From: Anaerolinea sp.
Lineage (GTDB): Bacteria; Chloroflexota; Anaerolineae; Anaerolineales; Villigracilaceae
Assembly (NCBI GenBank): GCA_020720965.1
Contig: DYNS01000234.1
Coordinates: forward strand, 1 to 5,057
Reading direction: 5' to 3'
Length of the DNA stretch: 5,057 bases
Shown: positions 1 to 5,057 of the stretch, piece after piece
How the letters are laid out: each line of letters starts with the position of its first letter
How positions within the stretch are numbered: the stretch's first letter is position 1
Position numbers and translations under genes: made by a program
The notes under the pieces: generated by a model
The model's input: the letters and a program-made list of their open reading frames with translations, nothing else
Database searches by the model: none
Told to the model about the DNA's origin: nothing

Positions 1-802
1 CGCGCACCTGATGAAAGATTTCCACCGTTGCCGTCTGCCAATACATCAACGGCGGATTGGAGGTCATCATCACGGAGTGCATGATGTCTGAATCCAGTTC
101 GATGATGTGGGCGAGTGTTTCAAAATCTTTGCCGAGAATCGCCTGGCGGCAGATGTCCAGCCTGCGCGGTGTGTCTGCCAGCCTTGCGTTTTGCAGCGGG
201 CTGGTTCCTGCAATGGCGTGACCCTCCGTTGAGCCGGTTTTTTTATGGGCGGCGCTAATCACCGCAACACAGTCTGTTAGATTCCAGTGTTCTGGGGCGG
301 CGATTGAAAACGCAATCGAATTTTCGTCTCCTGTTCCCATTTGCCATTCAACAAACCCGCCGGGGATGGAGCGGGCGGCAGAGCCTGATCCGCGCCGCGC
401 CAGGCGGGATAACTGCGCTTCGGATAGGGTTAAGCCGGCGGCGCGAGAGGCAGCAACTGCCAAAGCCGCAAATGCCGCCGCAGATGAGGCAATGCCTGCG
501 CCAGACGGAAAATTGTTCGCGCTGGAAACTTCAGCACGGTCGTGAATATTTGCCATCTCGCGCACCAGATTAAGGATGGACGAGACGCGCTCCAGCCCCT
601 TGCCAGAAATCGGGTGATCGTTGATGAGCAGCGTGTCTTCTGGTGTTTTGTTAAAGGTAACGGTGGTGCGTGTGAACAGCCCATCCAGGTTCATCGAGAT
701 GGAGCCGTTGGAGGGGAGACGCAGGACGTTATTACGATTGCCCCAGTATTTAATCAATGCGATGTTTGGGTGGCTGATGGCGGTGGCAGAAGAGGGTTTC
801 AT
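1..802 (-). CDS. mvaD: Diphosphomevalonate (or phosphomevalonate) decarboxylase, GHMP kinase family; C-terminus missing at window edge
   Basis: This cytoplasmic enzyme performs the ATP-dependent decarboxylation that makes isopentenyl diphosphate (or isopentenyl phosphate, if it uses the monophosphate) in the mevalonate route to isoprenoids. The frame is open from an ATG at 802 to the window edge, giving 267 residues of an expected 320-330. Visible family motifs are IALIKYWGNR at residues 14-23, LPSNGSISMNLD at 29-40, the phosphate-binding loop NNFPSGAGIASSAAAF at 96-111, and ARRGSGSAARSIPGGF at 135-150, which contains the catalytic-site arginine R144. K18 is present. The lysine that normally follows KYWG is Asn22 here, and the loop at 187-194 (KKTGSTEG) appears one residue shorter than in yeast. 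The catalytic aspartate (DAGPN motif) lies beyond the window. An AGGTGA Shine-Dalgarno at 808-813, five bases before the ATG, supports this start. Family membership is secure; the exact substrate (diphosphate or monophosphate) is not settled. Confidence 0.94.
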   Translation of the reverse strand, partial: MKPSSATAISHPNIALIKYWGNRNNVLRLPSNGSISMNLDGLFTRTTVTFNKTPEDTLLINDHPISGKGLERVSSILNLVREMANIHDRAEVSSANNFPSGAGIASSAAAFAALAVAASRAAGLTLSEAQLSRLARRGSGSAARSIPGGFVEWQMGTGDENSIAFSIAAPEHWNLTDCVAVISAAHKKTGSTEGHAIAGTSPLQNARLADTPRRLDICRQAILGKDFETLAHIIELDSDIMHSVMMTSNPPLMYWQTATVEIFHQVR

Positions 803-807
803 GGTTT

Positions 808-813
808 TCACCT
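808..813 (-). promoter_or_regulatory. Ribosome binding site of mvaD
   Basis: AGGTGA lies five bases upstream of the ATG at 802 and fixes the start. It overlaps the 3' arm of a small potential hairpin (809-824: CAC-TGT, loop TTT, ACA, bulged G, GTG), so folding could partly hide it. The hairpin is short and its effect is only a guess. Confidence 0.6.
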
Positions 814-870
814 GTAAAACAGTGGTTTTTGCGGAGAAAAGAGCCGCTATGATGGCGCTTTCCCTTTTTT

Positions 871-934
871 CAGGCATGTTCGCCTGCGCTTACATAACAT
901 CTTAGACTTATGTGCGGGGGCAACATCACCCGCA
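871..934. repeat. Three consecutive inverted repeats in the intergenic region before mvaD
   Basis: Three dyads lie end to end. CAGGC/GCCTG spans 871-886 with a 6-base loop. ACATAA/TTATGT spans 892-913 with a 10-base spacer. TGCGGG/CCCGCA spans 913-934 with a 10-base loop and shares base 913 with the previous one. None is followed by a T-tract on the strand it would terminate, so they do not look like intrinsic terminators. They could form a structured leader of the mvaD transcript or be protein binding sites. I could not identify a convincing -35/-10 pair for mvaD in 803-997; the best AT-rich hexamer (TAAAAT at 942-947, minus strand) has no matching -35. Confidence 0.4.
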
Positions 935-970
935 AAGTAACATTTTATCGTGATGCAGTGCGCCTCTCGG

Positions 971-1020
971 AAAAAAGGAGAAAACAATTTACGCCCGCTA
1001 TGGCGCCGAAATTGCGTAAA
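971..1020 (-). terminator. Candidate intrinsic terminator overlapping the end of the second binding-protein gene
   Basis: On the minus strand the arms TTTACGC (1014-1020) and GCGTAAA (988-994) can form a 7-bp stem around a 19-base loop, which contains a small CGC/GCG inner stem. A T-rich stretch follows directly (987 down to 971: TTGTTTT, then TTTTTT after a CTCC). The stop codon at 998-1000 lies inside the loop. The stem is only moderately G+C-rich and the loop is long, so this is a plausible but not strong terminator. If real, it separates the lipoprotein operon from mvaD. Confidence 0.4.
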
Positions 1021-2911
1021 CGGGTGCGCCATAAAGACCCGCCCAGCCATTTAAAATACCCGGCGCAGGGTAGGAAAGATTTTGATACACGTCTGCCTGC
1101 TTCACGCTAAACAGGGGAATTAAGGGCAGTTCTACATACAAGGCGGATTCGATCTGGGCATTGATTTGATGCGCCGCAGTGAGATTCGACTCGGCGTGGA
1201 GCGCTGCGCACGCAGACTGAAACCTGTTGCCCGTTGTAAAAAACAACTTTTCACCATTGAGCCAGTCACATAAATAGGCGGGGTATTCGCTCAGCCGCCA
1301 GCCGATTAATGCCATGTCATATTTTTGCGAACTATAAACCGCGTACACAATATCATTAAGCGTTACCGCCTGCACTTCCAATGGAATGCCCAAACCCTGC
1401 GCCTGCTCCGCAATGTAGGCGGCAGCCGCATAACGCAGGGGGTCTTCTTCCAAGGTGGGCGCAAGCAAAGTAACCGTTGGAAAATCGCCGCCGTTGGGCA
1501 GGATTATTTTTTTATCTATCTGCCGCCATGAATAGCCCGCGTCCTTCAAGCCCTGCGCGGCGTACGCCAAACGCGCGGCGTGATCCATGCCGCTGCAAGC
1601 ATCGCTCAGGCTGGAATTATGCCACTGCGGAGACAGCACAAAAGAATTGAGCGGAGCGGCTTTATTTTGCAAAATATCGTCTGCCAGTGCGCTGCGGTCA
1701 ATGAGGCAGGCAAACGCGGCGCGAAATGCGGGGTCGGCAAGGTAGCCCTGCAAAGGATTAAAGACGAGAAAACGCGCGCTGGAACTTGGGTTGTATCTTG
1801 CGCCTGCGGGCGCATTTTCAACGGGTGAGAGGATGAAATCCACCTGATTATTTTGAAAGGCAGACAAAGCCGCCGTTTCATTTTCAAAAAAATGATAGGA
1901 GACGCGTTCAAAGCTGGGTGCGCCAAACGGCTGGTCTGGATTGAGTTGGTTGATCCAGACTCCATCTTTTTTTTGGGCAGGCAGCCATGTGCCGAGGGTT
2001 GGTTCTTTTTCGGCGCGGGCGGCTTGCAAAGATTGCTGCGCCAACTTAATTTGCGCTGCATAATCTTCGAGCCGATTTTCCAATGTGGCTTGCAGGTAAA
2101 CCACCTCGCCCTGAATTTTCAAATAGTCGCTTTCGGTTTTTCGATTTTGCTTGCCGTTCACTCTGAGAGAAGTTATCTGGGCGGTTAAGTCGGCAAGTTG
2201 CGGCTGGGCAATCTCCAGGTTGGCGCGAATTTTGGCAATTTCAACATTTAAGGCATCGGCAGGCAGCAGGGAAGCCGCCTGCTGTACGGCTGGCTGCCAA
2301 AAAGCCTTTTGCACAAGGGGGGCTTGCAATACGCCATATTGCCAGACTTCCACATTGGGTTTTTGCTTAAAGATAAATTTTACAGTGGATGAATTGAGCG
2401 CTTCGGCGCGCTGTAAAAACTGGCGCGAATAATATGCGCCCCAGTCATAATCAAATTCAAAAGCGAGGATGGTGTTGGCGCTGAAGGCAACGTCTTCGGC
2501 GGTGAAGGATGAACCGTCTGTCCAGCGCAGGTCGCTGCGGAGTTGTACAAGGGCGGCATATTGAGCGCCCTCTTGAATTGGCTCTGAGGGAAAGCCTGCT
2601 GCCGCAAGCGGCTGAAATGAAAAGTCTTGCGGGTCAAGGTGATATAGGCGCGGGAGGCTGCCTTCGGCTAGAGCGCGGCTGGCATAATTTGCGCCAACCT
2701 GATCAAATAATTGCCAAATATTGGGTTGGGCGGCAGGCGCGGCGCCGATCAACCCAAATCGAATTTCGGGGGCAGGGACAAAATGGGTGGGGGTGGAAAT
2801 GGCGGTTGGCTCTGCCACAGAGTCAGTCTGAGGGGCGCAGGAGGAAACCGACAGAGTTAAAAAGAGGCAAGGAGCAAGACATCCTATTAATATTTTTTGG
2901 AGCAAGTTCAT
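998..2911 (-). CDS. Family 5 ABC-transporter substrate-binding lipoprotein with a coiled-coil insertion
   Basis: This is probably an extracytoplasmic solute receptor of the peptide/nickel/opine (SBP_bac_5) class, 637 residues long; the ligand is unknown. The N-terminus is a lipoprotein signal: basic K6, a hydrophobic stretch at 7-22, and lipobox VSSC with C25 as the lipidated residue. The family signature appears as LRWTDGSSFTAEDVAFSANTIL (residues 128-149, written with one-residue uncertainty). Later landmarks are FKQKP 181-185, VSYHFFENETAALSAFQNNQVDFI 337-360 (ligand-lobe segment), a FRAAFACLIDRSAL block at 396-409 and YDMALIGWRLSEYP at 531-544. Between QAPLVQKAFW and the later lobe, residues about 209-303 form a predicted antiparallel coiled coil, and the usual VGTGPY motif is not visible. 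The gene starts 4 bases after the upstream stop, so it is likely co-transcribed and translationally coupled. The ATG at 2911 overlaps its own AAGGA; a TTG at 2905-2903 (Leu3) has better spacing and may be the true start. Confidence 0.9.
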   Translation of the reverse strand: MNLLQKILIGCLAPCLFLTLSVSSCAPQTDSVAEPTAISTPTHFVPAPEIRFGLIGAAPAAQPNIWQLFDQVGANYASRALAEGSLPRLYHLDPQDFSFQPLAAAGFPSEPIQEGAQYAALVQLRSDLRWTDGSSFTAEDVAFSANTILAFEFDYDWGAYYSRQFLQRAEALNSSTVKFIFKQKPNVEVWQYGVLQAPLVQKAFWQPAVQQAASLLPADALNVEIAKIRANLEIAQPQLADLTAQITSLRVNGKQNRKTESDYLKIQGEVVYLQATLENRLEDYAAQIKLAQQSLQAARAEKEPTLGTWLPAQKKDGVWINQLNPDQPFGAPSFERVSYHFFENETAALSAFQNNQVDFILSPVENAPAGARYNPSSSARFLVFNPLQGYLADPAFRAAFACLIDRSALADDILQNKAAPLNSFVLSPQWHNSSLSDACSGMDHAARLAYAAQGLKDAGYSWRQIDKKIILPNGGDFPTVTLLAPTLEEDPLRYAAAAYIAEQAQGLGIPLEVQAVTLNDIVYAVYSSQKYDMALIGWRLSEYPAYLCDWLNGEKLFFTTGNRFQSACAALHAESNLTAAHQINAQIESALYVELPLIPLFSVKQADVYQNLSYPAPGILNGWAGLYGAPVYAISAP

Positions 2912-2915
2912 CCTT

Positions 2916-4859
2916 TTAGTTTTCACAAGCCTCGCCAAAGTCAATGGCTTCAATGTTCCAAAGCGGGTTGGCGCTGGCGTCCAGGTCAAAATGGCAAAGG
3001 TCGGGGCGGGCGGCGGCAATCCGCTGGCGGTAATAAAGCGGAATGGCGGGCAGGTCACTGGCAAAAATCGCCTGAGTTTGATAGTAGGCGTCTGTGTAGG
3101 TCTGCTCGTCGGGCAGGGCAGCCTGCGCTGCGTGGCAGGCGGCATCATATTGCGGGTTTTTGTAACCTGTGACGTTGGCGCCGATCCAGGCGTTGGCTTG
3201 CGTGGGGGTTTCGGCGCTGGTAAACCAATTGCAGGGCGGCTCAATGCCATTAACGCCCATGGCGTATTCAATCAAATCAAAACGCCGCCCAAACAAAGCG
3301 CCGCTGGGACCCGGCGCGTAAAGTTCATTTTGTGAGAAGAATTGGGCATTTACCCCAATGCCGCATTGCGCCAGCGATTTCGTGAGGATGTCTGTCACCT
3401 GACGGCGCTGGGTGGCGGTGGTGGTGTAATAATTAAGCAGCAAAGGCGTGCCAGCGGCTACATTTTTAACGGTAACAGCCTCCAGCGGGGTGAGGGGGTC
3501 GCCATCGGTGTCCCGCCAGCCTGCCTGCTCCAAAAGTGAAACACCCAAAGCGGGGTCAAATGGAATGGGGTCAAGGTTGACATCATACAAGGGGTGATTA
3601 ACAGGCAGGTAGGTGATGGGAACTGTGGTGCGCCCCAGCAAAACCTGGTCTACAACAGTTTGGCGGTCGAGGCAGTACGCAATACCCTGACGAGTGTGCG
3701 CATCGGCAAAGATGTCCTGACGATCCTTTTGAAACAGGGTGTTATAGCCGTCATCATAGGCGGCAGGCGTTGTGCCAATGCCCAGCCACTCAATAGTCAT
3801 GCCAGAGGTGAAGAAGGCTTGCGCCTGTTCGCCTGATTGCATTTCCTGCAATAAACTGGCTTGCGCATCGAGGCGGATGCTGGGGTCGAGGATATCGCAG
3901 CGCCCTGCCACTAATTCACTGACAGCCGTGTTGGGGTCTGCAATAAAACGAAAGGTGAGGCTGTCAAATTTTGGAAACCCCAGCGCGGCGCGAAAGTAAT
4001 ATGGGTTTTTAATCAGCGTGATGTGGTCTGCCGCCGCCCATTCTTGCAGCATATATGCGCCCCAGCCGACGGGCGCGCGGGAGGAAACATCAATGGTCGG
4101 CAATTGGTCTGTGGGGAATTTCTCCCAGAGATGTTTGGGGGCAGGCGCCCAAAAATTCGTAACGTAAGCAGGGTCTATAAAACCTGGCTGCCCCCACCAT
4201 TGCACAGTTTGCGCATCGGTTGATTCATAAACCTGCGTGCGGTCTAACAAGTAAGTGTCGGCAATGGCGTTCAAGTCAGAGGCAATGGTAAAAGCATAGA
4301 CCGAATCATCGGCAGTGAGCGGCGTGCCGTCCGACCAGGTTAAATTGGGCAGCAAACGAAAATTAACCAGCATTTGATCCATCTCAAGTTCGGCTGTGCC
4401 GTCATAGGCAATCACGCAATCCTCTGCGCGGCAGCCAGCAGGGCGGACGCGGGTTCCCAGTTCCAACGAAACGAGGCTCCCCTCTGCATTAACAACCTTC
4501 ATCCCAAGGCTAACCTTTAATTTGAGAATTTGCGCATCGCCGTTTTCAAGCGAGGGCAATTGAGTCAGAATCACGGGCTGATATTGATAGCCAATCGTGT
4601 CAATCGGTCCATCGTAAATGGCAGCCAGCACACTGCGCGCGGCGGCGTTGGGTCCGCCAAAGGGGTAGAGTGTGTTTGGCTCCTGCCCCAGGCAGACGGT
4701 GAGGGCGCGGGGCGCGGCGGTGGCGGTTGGCAGGGGAATTTCGGACGGGACGGCGGTGGCGGAATCGGGCTGGGCAGTAGGAAACCCGCAGGCGATGACA
4801 ACGAGGGCGAGGATAAAAAGAAAGGAGAGCAGTTTGACAGGGTGTTTAAATGGGTGCAT
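2916..4859 (-). CDS. Family 5 ABC-transporter substrate-binding lipoprotein
   Basis: The product is a 647-residue extracytoplasmic receptor of the SBP_bac_5 class, likely for a peptide or other small solute. It has a lipoprotein signal with basic K5/K9, a hydrophobic core at 10-22 and lipobox VIAC, with C24 lipidated. A Pro/Thr/Ala-rich tether follows at about 28-50. Family landmarks are LTWSDGTPLTADDSVYAF at 173-190, APKHLW at 240-245, RAPVGWGAYMLQEW at 261-274 (the usual VGTGPY region), KNPYYF at 284-289, RQGIAYCLDRQTVV at 390-403, the acidic GWRDTDGD turn at 447-454 and DLPAIPLYYRQRI at 602-614. Residues about 104-160 form an extra segment before the WSDGT motif and include the pair C143/C148. 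The ATG at 4859 is chosen because AAAAAGGA lies 7 bases upstream and the signal peptide begins directly there. A strong promoter sits upstream. No permease or ATPase gene is in view, so the transport partner and ligand are unknown. Confidence 0.95.
   Translation of the reverse strand: MHPFKHPVKLLSFLFILALVVIACGFPTAQPDSATAVPSEIPLPTATAAPRALTVCLGQEPNTLYPFGGPNAAARSVLAAIYDGPIDTIGYQYQPVILTQLPSLENGDAQILKLKVSLGMKVVNAEGSLVSLELGTRVRPAGCRAEDCVIAYDGTAELEMDQMLVNFRLLPNLTWSDGTPLTADDSVYAFTIASDLNAIADTYLLDRTQVYESTDAQTVQWWGQPGFIDPAYVTNFWAPAPKHLWEKFPTDQLPTIDVSSRAPVGWGAYMLQEWAAADHITLIKNPYYFRAALGFPKFDSLTFRFIADPNTAVSELVAGRCDILDPSIRLDAQASLLQEMQSGEQAQAFFTSGMTIEWLGIGTTPAAYDDGYNTLFQKDRQDIFADAHTRQGIAYCLDRQTVVDQVLLGRTTVPITYLPVNHPLYDVNLDPIPFDPALGVSLLEQAGWRDTDGDPLTPLEAVTVKNVAAGTPLLLNYYTTTATQRRQVTDILTKSLAQCGIGVNAQFFSQNELYAPGPSGALFGRRFDLIEYAMGVNGIEPPCNWFTSAETPTQANAWIGANVTGYKNPQYDAACHAAQAALPDEQTYTDAYYQTQAIFASDLPAIPLYYRQRIAAARPDLCHFDLDASANPLWNIEAIDFGEACEN
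4715..4762. repeat. 12-bp direct repeat in the lipoprotein tether
   Basis: The 12-mer CGGCGGTGGCGG occurs at 4715-4726 and again at 4751-4762, exactly 36 bases apart and so in the same reading frame. Both copies encode Ala-Thr-Ala in the Pro/Thr/Ala-rich tether after the lipidated cysteine (residues 34-36 and 46-48). It may reflect slippage or duplication in low-complexity linker DNA. Confidence 0.6.
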
Positions 4860-4866
4860 GGGAACG

Positions 4867-4874
4867 TCCTTTTT
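4867..4874 (-). promoter_or_regulatory. Ribosome binding site of the first binding-protein gene
   Basis: AAAAAGGA with a 7-base spacer to the ATG at 4859 is close to ideal. It decides the start in favour of 4859 over the longer reading from 4931, which would run through the promoter and put 24 charged and polar residues in front of a complete lipoprotein signal. Confidence 0.8.
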
Positions 4875-4892
4875 GGCGGAAAGCATAAGCCA

Positions 4893-4919
4893 ATTATACA
4901 AGCAAGCAAAGGTTGTCAG
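4893..4919 (-). promoter_or_regulatory. Sigma-70-type promoter of the two-gene lipoprotein operon
   Basis: On the minus strand a perfect TATAAT (-10) lies at 4893-4898 and CTGACA (one mismatch to TTGACA) at 4914-4919, with a 15-base spacer, shorter than the usual 16-18. Transcription would start near 4886, leaving a leader of about 27 bases that contains the AAAAAGGA site. The perfect -10 and its position make this convincing. The short spacer suggests either modest basal activity or help from an activator. Confidence 0.6.
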
Positions 4920-4927
4920 CGTGGATT

Positions 4928-4947
4928 GCAAAATCAGGAGATTTTGC
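4928..4947. promoter_or_regulatory. Perfect 8+8 bp dyad upstream of the operon promoter (candidate operator)
   Basis: Arms GCAAAATC and GATTTTGC flank the 4-base centre AGGA (as read on the plus strand). The site begins 8 bases beyond the -35 hexamer, with its centre about 51 bases upstream of the predicted start. No T-tract follows on either strand, so it is more likely a binding site for a dimeric regulator than a terminator. Regulator and ligand are unknown. Confidence 0.45.
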
Positions 4948-4952
4948 TCGAA

Positions 4953-4976
4953 AGTCGGGACGCAAAGCGTTCGACT
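4953..4976. repeat. Stem-loop, interrupted inverted repeat
   Basis: Outer arms AGTCG/CGACT (4953-4957 and 4972-4976) and inner arms ACGC/GCGT (4960-4963 and 4967-4970) can pair nine bases around an AAA loop, separated by a small GG/T internal bulge. On the minus strand it is followed only by a short TTT-C-G, so it would be a weak terminator for an upstream gene. It could equally be a second protein site next to the dyad at 4928-4947. Confidence 0.35.
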
Positions 4977-5057
4977 CCGTTCCTAATTTGGCTGTGCGGT
5001 GCGAATGCCGACTAAAGTTGTTGCGGCAGAGGTAAAACGCCAAGCCCAACGCCCTGG
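4977..5057. other. Window-edge stretch; gene ends possible but not decidable
   Basis: On the minus strand one frame runs in from the edge and stops at 5012-5014 after 14 codons ending LPLPQQL, which could be the tail of an upstream gene. On the plus strand an ATG at 5005 opens a frame that stays open to the edge and begins MPTKVVAAEVKRQAQRP; it lacks a good ribosome binding site (only GGTG three bases before it). The two readings overlap and probably exclude each other. A TGCCG/CGGCA pair (loop 13) is also present. I cannot choose from 80 bases. Confidence 0.2.

Noticed and set aside
304..817. Plus-strand and other-frame open stretches across the decarboxylase gene
   Set aside because: The minus-strand frame with KYWG, phosphate-loop and GSGSAARS motifs explains this DNA completely.
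847..900. 17-residue Lys/Arg-rich peptide (MLCKRRRTCLKKGKAPS) in the gap before mvaD, a possible leader peptide
   Set aside because: It has no ribosome binding site, its codons do not match a control logic for mevalonate enzymes, and an open stretch this short is expected by chance.
1606..2061. 151-residue minus-strand frame inside the second lipoprotein gene
   Set aside because: It overlaps a well-supported gene on the same strand, has no recognisable motif, and reads like an out-of-frame translation.
2912..3271. Extension of the second lipoprotein frame upstream to a TTG at 3271, adding 120 residues
   Set aside because: The added part lies wholly within the first lipoprotein gene in another frame, is Pro/Arg-rich without family resemblance, and would bury a complete lipoprotein signal.
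4860..4931. Longer start for the first lipoprotein at 4931
   Set aside because: It would cross the TATAAT/CTGACA promoter and the AAAAAGGA site and place 24 residues before the signal peptide.
4967..4983. tRNA T-arm-like string GTTCGACTCC
   Set aside because: The flanking bases do not form a T-stem, and no anticodon arm or acceptor stem can be found; the string is part of the inverted repeat at 4953-4976.
4530..5015. 161-residue plus-strand frame opposite the first lipoprotein's N-terminal part
   Set aside because: It is Gly/Arg-rich, as expected from the antisense of the Pro/Ala-rich tether, has no family resemblance, and runs through the promoter region.

Overview
The window carries three genes, all read on the minus strand, in the order (5'->3' on that strand) solute-binding lipoprotein 1, solute-binding lipoprotein 2, then a mevalonate-pathway decarboxylase cut off by the window's left edge. 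Base composition is about half G+C. A mevalonate-type decarboxylase beginning with an IALIKYWGNR motif, together with large family 5 substrate-binding lipoproteins rich in Pro/Thr/Ala after the lipidated cysteine, looks most like a member of Chloroflexota, perhaps Anaerolineae. That assignment rests on remembered family resemblance, not on a search.

Layout. Positions 4860-5057 are mostly non-coding. They hold a convincing minus-strand promoter (perfect TATAAT at 4893-4898, CTGACA at 4914-4919), a perfect 8+8 bp dyad just upstream of it (4928-4947), and a second stem-loop (4953-4976). Positions 2916-4859 encode a 647-residue family 5 (peptide/nickel/opine class) ABC-transporter substrate-binding lipoprotein. 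Only 4 bases separate its stop codon from the next gene, 998-2911, which encodes a second, diverged family 5 lipoprotein of 637 residues. The two are therefore probably one transcript. A stem-loop with a T-rich tail overlaps the end of the second gene and may end that transcript. Positions 803-997 hold three consecutive inverted repeats and the ribosome binding site of the third gene. Positions 1-802 encode the first 267 residues of a diphosphomevalonate (or phosphomevalonate) decarboxylase.

How the genes fit together. The two lipoproteins would sit on the outer face of the cytoplasmic membrane and deliver a peptide-like or other solute to an ABC permease, but no permease or ATPase gene is in the window. 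The decarboxylase belongs to isoprenoid precursor synthesis and has no evident functional link to the transporter genes. The 195-bp gap before it suggests its own transcription unit.

The most interesting points are a long coiled-coil hairpin inserted into the second binding protein, the loss of a usually conserved diphosphate-contacting lysine in the decarboxylase, and the symmetric site next to the operon promoter. I see no clear evidence of a wholly new multi-gene system here: no mobile element, CRISPR array, tRNA or rRNA.
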